Shown here piece after piece: positions 22,543-29,501 of a stretch of 42,071 nt of DNA (positions within the stretch are counted from its first letter, which is position 1; the number at the start of each line of letters is the position of its first letter). The notes below the pieces were generated by a model. The model saw nothing but the letters and a program-made list of their open reading frames with translations. It was not told the origin of the DNA and did no database searches. The translations under genes and the position numbers were made by a program. This stretch comes from Candidatus Omnitrophota bacterium (GTDB lineage: Bacteria > Omnitrophota > Gorgyraeia > Gygaellales > Profunditerraquicolaceae): NCBI GenBank assembly GCA_028710685.1, contig JAQTTQ010000007.1:1-42071 (forward strand), given 5' to 3'.

Positions 22543-23448
22543 TTAAGATAACAGCCTTGACAAATTAATCCCAAGAATATTCTCCTTATCCTCTTGGGAT
22601 ATCTTCAAATCCCTGATCGCCTGCATACTGACAGCGGGGTCTTTTTTTGCCGGATAATCGCTGCCCCATAAAATATGCCTCGGACCTAATAATTCAAGGG
22701 CTGCGCTAAAATTTGCCTCAGTTTTATCTCCCGAAGTATCCACATAAATATTCTTTAAATAATCCGTAGGGTTTCCTTTTAAATCTTTGACAAATTCTAC
22801 TGAACGCAGCATCTGATATGTTGAATCGAACCTCCCGGTTAAATGAGGCGTTACTCCGCCGAAGTACCCAAAGATGAATTTTACCCCGTAATCACGCAGA
22901 ATATCGGACATCAAAAGTTTGCCGATACAAATGGTGGTATCAAAAATATATTCGATTACCGGGGTCAGAAGAGGATCCTTAACCCGCTCAAAACCAATAG
23001 GGTTTACAATTTGAGAATGCACAAAAACCGGAATGTTTTTATCCTGCGCTATTTTATAAACCTGAAGGAACCTAGCATCATCAAGGTAAATTCCGTTATA
23101 ACTGGTTGCCAGGGATATTGCCTTAAAGCCCAGCTCTTCGGTTGAACGCTTAAGCTCCTTAATCATATCCGGTTCATGGTCAATGGGAAGTATGGCAGCC
23201 CCGATAAATCTGTCAGGGTATTTTCTTATTATCCTGCTTACGTGGTCATTAAATATGCGGACAACTTCGGATATGCTCCCTAATTTTAAGTGGGCATCGG
23301 ATGTGGGATATGATAAAACTGCCTTATTGATACCTGCCCCATCCATAACCCTAAGCTGGGATTCTATCTCTCCCCAGCCTTTATGGTAAAAATGGGCATT
23401 ATTAATAATGCCTTCCGGCAGCCAGTGGCTATGCGCATCAATTACCAT
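22543..23448 (-). CDS. Amidohydrolase-2 family protein (ACMSD-like)
   Basis: This 301-residue TIM-barrel metal enzyme is of the amidohydrolase-2/decarboxylase group (PF04909). The N-terminal metal motif is DAHSH (Asp4, His6, His8), the next ligand is His144 in FVHSQ, and Asp264 lies in WGSDYP. At the usual L-x-H-x-G-G position it reads FGYFGG, so the catalytic/metal His is Tyr195. Members decarboxylate or hydrolyse ring-type acids and lactones. The start overlaps the end of the 131-residue gene (TAATG), and it stops 14 nt before the nucleoside phosphorylase. Its reaction cannot be predicted from the sequence. Confidence 0.8.
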   Translation of the reverse strand: MVIDAHSHWLPEGIINNAHFYHKGWGEIESQLRVMDGAGINKAVLSYPTSDAHLKLGSISEVVRIFNDHVSRIIRKYPDRFIGAAILPIDHEPDMIKELKRSTEELGFKAISLATSYNGIYLDDARFLQVYKIAQDKNIPVFVHSQIVNPIGFERVKDPLLTPVIEYIFDTTICIGKLLMSDILRDYGVKFIFGYFGGVTPHLTGRFDSTYQMLRSVEFVKDLKGNPTDYLKNIYVDTSGDKTEANFSAALELLGPRHILWGSDYPAKKDPAVSMQAIRDLKISQEDKENILGINLSRLLS

Positions 23449-23843
23449 TAATGCTCCCTGCTACCTAATATGCGCTCAGTCATCTCTATCTCATAAAGAA
23501 GCTTGATCTCCTCAAGCGCCTTCCTCCCTAATTCTTTTACAATTGCCTTTTCAATAGCGCGCAATTTAGCAACGATAAACAGATAATCAGGCTTAAGCTT
23601 CTTATCCTCAAATTTGAGCCCTAAGCCATCCCTTTCTTTTTTCTCTATATATTCCTCAAATTGTCGTATGAATTTAGCCGACGAGCCATCCCTCACCCTT
23701 GCCTTGAGTTCTTTAAGTATAAACCGGTCGACCTCAACCTGGGTAAATTTACGCTCGATCTTATCCAATGATTCTTTAGTATTCTTATAGAACCATACCA
23801 GATAACGCTTTTTTAAATTCTTGACCTCTTTCTTATCCATCAT
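23448..23843 (-). CDS. Small helical protein of unknown function
   Basis: I do not recognise this 131-residue, highly charged protein. It looks all-helical with no signal peptide or membrane segment. The N-terminal half (KRYLVWFYKNTKESLDKIER, then QVEVDRFILKELKARV) and C-terminal half (YLFIVAKLRAIEKAIVKELG) could each form a helical hairpin. The start overlaps the secreted-protein gene by ATGA and the stop overlaps the amidohydrolase start. It is therefore fixed in the operon and unlikely to be a spurious ORF. Confidence 0.75.
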   Translation of the reverse strand: MMDKKEVKNLKKRYLVWFYKNTKESLDKIERKFTQVEVDRFILKELKARVRDGSSAKFIRQFEEYIEKKERDGLGLKFEDKKLKPDYLFIVAKLRAIEKAIVKELGRKALEEIKLLYEIEMTERILGSREH

Positions 23844-24448
23844 TTCTTTATCAGCTCCACCCTATCGAAGTAAAGGGTTCCGCTTGATTCAGGCAACGGC
23901 TCAAACTGATAGCTCTTCAGAGGAAAATCTATTACCGAGTTCTTATCCGATGACTCCGGCTGCCAGTCATCGCGCACCACAAACTGGTCAAATAAGCAGA
24001 CTACCTCTTTCCAACCGTTAAAATCATCGTTAATAATAAAACGCCACACCTCGTTACCGCTATCTTTAACATCAACGGCTATCCTGTTTTTTGAGTCTGA
24101 CCCGTACATATAAAAGGCTAGGCCGCTATAGTCATCCCAGATAATATCCTGAGGGTCAACTAACCATCCGGCATTCTGGGCATCCAGGTCAAAACCGCGG
24201 GCAATCCACATATATCCTCCGGCAACAGCATCGTAAACAACCTTTAAAGATGAATCATTAGAATATTTTATCTCTGGTTCCGATGATACCTCTACGGAAG
24301 AACCGTTTCCCGAACCAAAATCAATAGTACCGTCCAATCCTCCGATAATAGGGGTTTCAAAATCATCAATTATAAGATTATCGCCCTGAGCAAACGAAAC
24401 TACGGAAAAAGCCAGAATTAACGCCGCCAGCAAGAGAGATTTCTTCAT
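23840..24448 (-). CDS. Secreted CBM11-like beta-sandwich protein
   Basis: This 202-residue exported protein has a clear Sec signal peptide (MKKSLLLAALILAFSVVSFAQG, about 1-21, signal peptidase I type). The mature part opens with LIIDDFE, has repeated aromatic-rich strands (GYMWIARGFD, SGLAFYMYGSD, EVWRFIINDDFNGWKEV) and ends with GTLYFDRVEL. That start and end pattern is typical of family-11-like carbohydrate-binding jelly-roll domains. There is no catalytic domain, so it may bind a glycan in the periplasm or at the cell surface. It has a good SD (AGGAGG) and follows the SDR gene by about 40 nt of AT-rich sequence. Assignment to the fold is moderate, ligand unknown. Confidence 0.68.
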   Translation of the reverse strand: MKKSLLLAALILAFSVVSFAQGDNLIIDDFETPIIGGLDGTIDFGSGNGSSVEVSSEPEIKYSNDSSLKVVYDAVAGGYMWIARGFDLDAQNAGWLVDPQDIIWDDYSGLAFYMYGSDSKNRIAVDVKDSGNEVWRFIINDDFNGWKEVVCLFDQFVVRDDWQPESSDKNSVIDFPLKSYQFEPLPESSGTLYFDRVELIKK

Positions 24449-24487
24449 TCTTCCTCCTATTTTTAAAAACTTTATATAATAAATAAC

Positions 24488-25264
24488 CTATTTATCCGGA
24501 TGCTGCTGTTTAAACGGAATAATCGGCGCCACCCAAGGCGTCTGCTGATTAATTACCGATATCTCCAAAGGACAGACATTAGCCGGTACGGTCAATGCAA
24601 ACTTTACGGCATCTTCAATAGCCTTAGTCGACATTAGCCTGGAGGTATCGCTGGTAACATTCTCCAGTTTACCGGTAAGGTCGGTATCCGTTACCCCGGG
24701 GAGAATCGAAGTAACCTTAATCCCGTGGTCGCGTAATTCCCAAAATAACCCCTTGGAGAAAGCGCGTAACCCTACTTTTAAAGAACTATATACTATAAAG
24801 TTTCTTGGCACCGGATCTACAAGCGTAGAGCCGGAAACGATATTAATAATTGCCCCGGACTTCTGCTTGATCATATCATTGATCACCAAACGGATAAGGC
24901 GCACATAGCCTAAATAATTAGTATGCGCAAGTTTCTCTAAATCTTCAATCGGCTGATTCTGGAACGGGTACTGACTGGAGACGCCTGCACAGTTGATCAA
25001 TATATCCACCCGTGAGAATTTTTCTTTTGTCTTATTGGCTAAATTCTCTAAATCTACCAGCTGCGTAACATCGCAAGGCAAAGCAAGAACATCCACCTTA
25101 TGTTTATTGGAAATTTCAGCGGCAGCCTCTTTTAACGGGCCTTCATTACGTGCTGCTATCGTTAAATTGATACCTAAACTGGCAGCGGTTAAGGCTAAAG
25201 ACTTACCTATGCCTCGGCTAGCCCCTGTAACAATAGCAACCTTTCCCTTAAGCCCTTCTCCCAT
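24488..25264 (-). CDS. Short-chain dehydrogenase/reductase
   Basis: This 258-residue classical SDR has the cofactor motif TGASRGIG, the NCAG strand, catalytic Ser in IVSGS, and YSSLK (Tyr and Lys). An Arg shortly after the second strand (AARNE) suggests NADP(H). The ORF track start (25333) overlaps the MFS gene by 50 nt and gives an untypical N-terminus. ATG 25264 has a strong SD (GGGGGGAAG, 5 nt upstream) and starts MGEGLKGKV directly at the Rossmann fold, so it is chosen. It lies at the 3' end of the polyketide operon and could be its ketoreductase. A generic SDR cannot be excluded. Confidence 0.87.
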   Translation of the reverse strand: MGEGLKGKVAIVTGASRGIGKSLALTAASLGINLTIAARNEGPLKEAAAEISNKHKVDVLALPCDVTQLVDLENLANKTKEKFSRVDILINCAGVSSQYPFQNQPIEDLEKLAHTNYLGYVRLIRLVINDMIKQKSGAIINIVSGSTLVDPVPRNFIVYSSLKVGLRAFSKGLFWELRDHGIKVTSILPGVTDTDLTGKLENVTSDTSRLMSTKAIEDAVKFALTVPANVCPLEISVINQQTPWVAPIIPFKQQHPDK

Positions 25265-25283
25265 AGCTACTTCCCCCCTATCA

Positions 25284-26402
25284 TTAATTCGCTTTAATTG
25301 ACCTTCCCGAAAATAATAAAAACAATAGCCCAAAACCGAAGATAAGAAATCCTGCGCTAAAGCTGTACGACATAATAAAACCGCCTAAACTCACCCCTAT
25401 GCCTCCGGAGATAAAACGCACTGCGCTGTTTAAACTTGCCGCCTCATTTAAAAATTCTTTAGGCAAGTCCGTAAGCATGGTCGCTAAACCCACATGGTTA
25501 AAGGTCCATCCCAAACCCCAGATTACCATAATCAAAACAAGGGCAAAAAGAGGCAGTTTAAAAATGAGCGCAAAAATACTGAGCACCATAAAGATTATGC
25601 CGATATTAACGATCCTGTTTCTCCCCAGCGAATCCGCAAGCAAGCCTCCCCAGAATTCACCGGCTATGCCGCTTAGGGAGGTTAAGGTTATCAGCATGCT
25701 GATAACGAATTGGGTATACTTTAGCTGAGTAGAAAAATACACTCCCAACCATTGTTGTATAGCATGATAAATAAGGCTGATAAAGAATATGTAGGCCAGT
25801 ATCCTAAGCATCGCCTTATCATTAAACGCCCTTAGGTAATTGAATTTAAAATCGCCCGTATCCTCCTTAAAACTGGGAAGGTAGAAATACATGACTATCC
25901 AGAGAATAAATCCTGATAAGGCCGGTATCAAGAATATCCAGCGCCAGTAAATAACCCCGCTTAGAAACAAACCTAAGAGAGAGGCAATAAAGGTCAGGCC
26001 GAAGAATATCCCGATATATTTACCTCTGTTTTCTTTCGCCTTGTGCTTACCGATTAAGATTAAACCAAGAGGGATGACAGAGGCCCCAAATAGCCCCATA
26101 AGGAACCTTCCCATAAACAGGATATTTATATTCCCTGATAGGCCTACTAAGAGATTGGCAAGGGCAAACAAAAACATGCAGGTTAGCTCTATTTTGCGCG
26201 CATCGAATTTACGCACTAAAGGCCCGTAGATTAAAGCAGCCAAGCCGTAAGTCAGCATATAGATCCATATGACCTTGCCAACTACAAACTGAGAAAGAGC
26301 AAACTCCTTTGCTATCGAAGGAATTAAGGCTGCGGCTGCGGCGACATTAAACGATAAAACCGCGCCTTCTAAACATAATATAAGAAAGGTAATTTTTTTC
26401 AA
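25284..26402 (-). CDS. MFS transporter (drug/product exporter type)
   Basis: This 372-residue polytopic protein of the major facilitator superfamily has about 11-12 membrane helices. The loop 2-3 motif appears as YGPLVRKFDARK, and the repeat in the second half is FWGGLLADSLGRNR (canonical G-x-L-a-D-r-x-G-r-r). It resembles the proton-antiport drug exporters of the 12-helix family. Its start overlaps the cyclase gene by ATGA, so it is made together with the polyketide enzymes, and export of the product is the simplest role. There is no substrate evidence in the sequence. Confidence 0.88.
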   Translation of the reverse strand: MKKITFLILCLEGAVLSFNVAAAAALIPSIAKEFALSQFVVGKVIWIYMLTYGLAALIYGPLVRKFDARKIELTCMFLFALANLLVGLSGNINILFMGRFLMGLFGASVIPLGLILIGKHKAKENRGKYIGIFFGLTFIASLLGLFLSGVIYWRWIFLIPALSGFILWIVMYFYLPSFKEDTGDFKFNYLRAFNDKAMLRILAYIFFISLIYHAIQQWLGVYFSTQLKYTQFVISMLITLTSLSGIAGEFWGGLLADSLGRNRIVNIGIIFMVLSIFALIFKLPLFALVLIMVIWGLGWTFNHVGLATMLTDLPKEFLNEAASLNSAVRFISGGIGVSLGGFIMSYSFSAGFLIFGFGLLFLLFSGRSIKAN

Positions 26403-26839
26403 AGCTGCGCTTCTTTTTCGATTACCTTTTTAAAAATCAGTAGGTTCTCCTGGGAATGTTTATTAATAAATCCCTCCACCTCTTTATCGGTGAACTTTGC
26501 CTTTTCATCCATCTCAAAATGCTGGATCCAGGTAAGCTCTACCCCTTCAGGCTTCAAGGTGTAAAGCCAGACGATTTTCATATATATAAAGGGAAACTTA
26601 GGTTCAAACCTTTCGGCATAGGCAAAATATTCTTCTTTAAATAAAAGCCTCCAGGAGACCCATGATTTATCCTCATCATCGGTTAAGCGGAAGGTAATCT
26701 TATCCCCTTCCTTACTGATAATTTCAGCTTTCTTGTATTCACTGCCGAATAACTCTATCCAGCGGGGAATATCATTGGATATGTCAAAAACTAAGCCATA
26801 GGGAGCATTAATTATAATTGAATTACAGGTATGTCCCAT
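26399..26839 (-). CDS. TcmN-type polyketide aromatase/cyclase (SRPBCC fold)
   Basis: This 146-residue START/SRPBCC-fold protein opens with NSIIINAPYGLVFDISNDI, then RWIELFGSEYKKAEI and KITFRL. From memory this is the same pattern as the N-terminal aromatase/cyclase of tetracenomycin TcmN and WhiE/Act-type enzymes (NSI-V-APF-LV-D-TNDI--WPELFSEY). Arg64 and Arg77 stand where TcmN has its two functional arginines, by my unaided alignment. Such proteins direct the first aldol cyclisations and aromatisation of a poly-beta-keto chain held on ACP. SD AGGAGG precedes the start. It is coupled to the MFS gene and lies in one run with KS, CLF, ACP and another cyclase. Confidence 0.83.
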   Translation of the reverse strand: MGHTCNSIIINAPYGLVFDISNDIPRWIELFGSEYKKAEIISKEGDKITFRLTDDEDKSWVSWRLLFKEEYFAYAERFEPKFPFIYMKIVWLYTLKPEGVELTWIQHFEMDEKAKFTDKEVEGFINKHSQENLLIFKKVIEKEAQL

Positions 26840-26876
26840 ACAATCCTCCTTTTTCGCACATTCCCCGGTTCAAATT

Positions 26877-27677
26877 TTACACCAGGGCAACTACCCTTGA
26901 CCAGGCAGCTCCGGTCTGTCGTATCCTTACCGGAAAACATGCAACCTTAAATCCGGCTGCCTGAGGAAGGCTGCTTAAATTACCCAGCCTCTCTATATGG
27001 ATAAATTCTCTTTTCCTGCCGTAAAAATGCGCTGGGTAAAATCTTGCGGGGTCTTTTGAATCAATAAATTCTTTAAGCATAAATTTATAAGGACGGTCTA
27101 TGCCCATAGTATCAACGCCAAAAACCTTAACCCCATGGTCAATAAAAAAATCTATCGCCGTTGTGCCTATCCCGGGATAATCTGTAAAATATCTGGGAGT
27201 CCCGTAAAATTTATCCGCACCCGTCCAGATTAATACGATATCAAGAGGTTTTAAAACATAATCTTCTTTTTTTAGCGCTGTTTCTAAATCTTCAGCGGTT
27301 ATCTCTTCGGCTGCTTTTTTGTGGCGTAAATCCAAGCGCACGGCGTTCTGATAGCAGTATTCAAGAGGTATCTCATCAGCAGTCTTAGATGCCCTCCCCT
27401 CAGATTGAGTCCCATAATGGAAGGAATAATCAAGGTGAGTCCCTACATGCACGGGAGAATGCACTATCTCAAGAGAGAGAAATTCTCCATCCGGAAGGTC
27501 TGCGGGCTTAAGAATTCTTTTCCCCAAAAGGTAATTAATCTTGCCCCTTAAGGTCTTGCCCATAATCACGCGGTTAAATTTCTCAACCCCCGCCTTATGC
27601 GTTATCCGCTCAATATCAACCTTATGGACCTCAAAGCCCTTTTCATCGATCGGCAGGCTCAAATCAATAATCTTCAT
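26877..27677 (-). CDS. PF04199-type cyclase / metal-dependent hydrolase
   Basis: This 266-residue protein is of the cyclase family that includes kynurenine formamidase and the later-ring polyketide cyclases DpsY and SnoaM. The hallmark metal motif HVGTHLDYSFH is intact (about residues 77-87), preceded by the typical IIDLSLPI start. The later FGVDTMGID matches the family G-x-D-t-x-S/G-x-D segment. In isolation a formamidase or isatin hydrolase would be possible. Beside a KS-CLF-ACP set and a TcmN-type aromatase a ring-closing role is more likely. It lies about 35 nt from the ACP gene on the same strand. Confidence 0.82.
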   Translation of the reverse strand: MKIIDLSLPIDEKGFEVHKVDIERITHKAGVEKFNRVIMGKTLRGKINYLLGKRILKPADLPDGEFLSLEIVHSPVHVGTHLDYSFHYGTQSEGRASKTADEIPLEYCYQNAVRLDLRHKKAAEEITAEDLETALKKEDYVLKPLDIVLIWTGADKFYGTPRYFTDYPGIGTTAIDFFIDHGVKVFGVDTMGIDRPYKFMLKEFIDSKDPARFYPAHFYGRKREFIHIERLGNLSSLPQAAGFKVACFPVRIRQTGAAWSRVVALV

Positions 27678-27710
27678 CTCACTACTCCCGTAACTTACCC
27701 GATACAGATT

Positions 27711-27944
27711 TTATGATGTTTTTGAAAGAATTACCTTCTCGATATCATTGATGTTCGATGATTTTGTAATCTCCTTAGGGCTTAACTTAACCCCGAAAGC
27801 CTTCTCCAGGGCGATAACCGATTCTACCATCTCCGTTGAATCGACCCCAATGCTATCCTGCAAGGATAAATCGTCTTTTAACTCTTCGGGCTTGACCTTT
27901 AACAAATCCACTAAAACTTCCTTGATTTTTAATTTTGTATCCAT
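27711..27944 (-). CDS. Acyl carrier protein of the polyketide operon
   Basis: This 77-residue acidic four-helix carrier protein carries the growing chain on phosphopantetheine. The attachment site is Ser36 in GVDSTEMVE (the D-S motif). The rest follows the ACP pattern (IKEVLVDLLKVKPEEL, then LEKAFGVKLSPKEI). A strong SD (AAGGAGG, 6 nt from ATG) suggests high expression. Its position inside the KS/CLF operon, rather than a fab operon, points to a dedicated polyketide ACP. No phosphopantetheinyl transferase or malonyl-CoA:ACP transferase is seen in the window, so those are presumably shared with fatty acid synthesis. Confidence 0.92.
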   Translation of the reverse strand: MDTKLKIKEVLVDLLKVKPEELKDDLSLQDSIGVDSTEMVESVIALEKAFGVKLSPKEITKSSNINDIEKVILSKTS

Positions 27945-27981
27945 TTAACCCTCCTTAAAACTTTTGCGTATCCGGCAATAC

Positions 27982-29445
27982 TTATATTTGTACCTCTCCT
28001 TTTGTTGCAGCTGCTTCCCATTTATTGATACCATCCATTACATCCTTAAAACAAAGCTTTGCCAAAGGATCAAAGTCGCTCTCCATAATCCTATTAATAC
28101 GCCCCGGCTTTGAAAAAAATTCTCGCATGCACCAAGAGCCTAACCTGCCCAGGTCTTCCGTAGTAAGGTGATCTGTGGGGATTACCGGATGTAAAAAATC
28201 CCAGGTGCTAAAATCTACCTTCTTGGGATCAACCCAGTTCTTCTTTAAGGCAATCCTCCACATCGGAGAGTTCGGGGCAGGGGTAACATAACCTACCCAC
28301 ATAATATCCGGGTCGACGGCATCAGTAAATTCAAAACGCTGTTTGATGATAGCTTCCGTATCATAGTCAAAACCCATCATTATATCCGCGACAATAGCAA
28401 TATCATTTTTACGCAGAATCTCGATGGTCTTCTTGATTTGATCCAGGGTAATGCCTTTGGCGATCTTCTTTAGCTCCGACTGAGTCGTTACCTCAATGCC
28501 AAAAACGCCCATAAATAAACCATTCTCCTTCATAAGCGGGAGGATAGACTCGCAATTCACCCAATCAATAGCCCTTCCTAGAGATACCCATTTAATCGGA
28601 TTGTTAGATGCCTTTTTAAGTTCACAGAACTTCTGTACCCTTTTAGGGTCGACATTAAAGTTATCATCCTGAATAACCACAACCTTAACCCCGTATTTCT
28701 TATGCAAAAGGTTTAATTCCTCCATTACCCTTTCCGGGGATTTTGCGCGCCATTTTAAAAAGTCAGAAGGAGAGCGTGGGTCAAACTGATCCCACTCATA
28801 GCAAAATGTGCACGCTGAAGGGCAACCGCGGGAAGTAACCATATCAACAAAAGGCTTCCAGTAAGTATGCCCGACATATTTATCCATCGGAAATAAATCA
28901 TAGGCTGGCAAAGGCAGCTTATCCAAATCTTCCATAAGCGGTTTATGCGGCCCCATGACAATTTGCCCGTCAATGCGTGAGGTAACACCGGCTACATCTT
29001 TTAAGGGCTTATTCTTATCAATGGCCTCAACCAGGTCTCCGAAAGATTCCTCTTCGCCCATCACTACAAAATCAACTGCAGGATTTTCTTCTAAAGTAGG
29101 CACAGGCATAGCAGAATACCATAACCCCCCGAAGATTATTTTAGCCTTAGGCAAGGCCTTTTTGATTCCAACAGCTGCATCTTTAAAATGGCGCAATACT
29201 CCGTATCCTCCATAACCATGCAACTGCTCACCCATTACTACGACATCGGGATCTTTTTGCTTTACCTGTTCAATTAATTGATCCATAGAAATCTGGTCAG
29301 CTTTTCCGTCAATAACCGCAACATCGGCGTAACCCCTTGTGTCCCTGACATACGCTGCCCAATGCGCATAAAGCTGGTTTGGAGAACGGTGTATTCCGTG
29401 CGTTGCCCAAGCTCCTACTTTCGGCATAACAAATAATATTTTCAT
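27982..29445 (-). CDS. B12-binding-domain radical SAM protein (BchE-like class)
   Basis: This 487-residue protein has an N-terminal cobalamin-binding-type domain (about 1-160; KILFVMPKV, then DPDVVVMGE, IIFGGLWY). A radical SAM core follows with CxxxCxxC at Cys208, Cys212 and Cys215 (SRGCPSACTFC). The B12 domain lacks the DxHxxG motif, as is usual in the BchE-like class. Such proteins do oxygen-free methylations, ring contractions or cyclisations; BchE itself closes the isocyclic ring of bacteriochlorophyll. Placed between CLF and ACP genes, it probably tailors the polyketide. SD AGGAGG precedes the start. Each turnover should release 5'-deoxyadenosine or S-adenosylhomocysteine. Confidence 0.88.
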   Translation of the reverse strand: MKILFVMPKVGAWATHGIHRSPNQLYAHWAAYVRDTRGYADVAVIDGKADQISMDQLIEQVKQKDPDVVVMGEQLHGYGGYGVLRHFKDAAVGIKKALPKAKIIFGGLWYSAMPVPTLEENPAVDFVVMGEEESFGDLVEAIDKNKPLKDVAGVTSRIDGQIVMGPHKPLMEDLDKLPLPAYDLFPMDKYVGHTYWKPFVDMVTSRGCPSACTFCYEWDQFDPRSPSDFLKWRAKSPERVMEELNLLHKKYGVKVVVIQDDNFNVDPKRVQKFCELKKASNNPIKWVSLGRAIDWVNCESILPLMKENGLFMGVFGIEVTTQSELKKIAKGITLDQIKKTIEILRKNDIAIVADIMMGFDYDTEAIIKQRFEFTDAVDPDIMWVGYVTPAPNSPMWRIALKKNWVDPKKVDFSTWDFLHPVIPTDHLTTEDLGRLGSWCMREFFSKPGRINRIMESDFDPLAKLCFKDVMDGINKWEAAATKGEVQI

Positions 29446-29458
29446 GCATCCTCCTTTT

Positions 29459-29501
29459 AAAAACGTAGTCAGAATTATTTTTTATTTTGACCCCGTTTTT
29501 T
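29459..29501 (-). repeat. Imperfect hairpin between CLF and radical SAM genes
   Basis: Outer arms AAAAACG (29459-29465) and CGTTTTT (29494-29500), inner arms GTCA (29468-29471) and TGAC (29488-29491), with a 2x2 internal loop and a 16-nt AT-rich loop. It begins at the CLF stop codon, in the middle of the polyketide operon. It could be an attenuator, a processing site or an extragenic palindromic repeat. The segment GTCAGAATTATTTTT occurs again at 30091-30105. Confidence 0.5.

Noticed and set aside
24479-24495. Perfect 7-bp arms ATAAATA / TATTTAT at the SDR stop codon
   Set aside because: The arms are AT-only and short in an AT-rich gap; expected by chance and no regulator is suggested.
25265-25333. 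ORF-track N-terminus of the SDR
   Set aside because: It overlaps the MFS gene, and the strong SD before ATG 25264 gives a normal SDR start.
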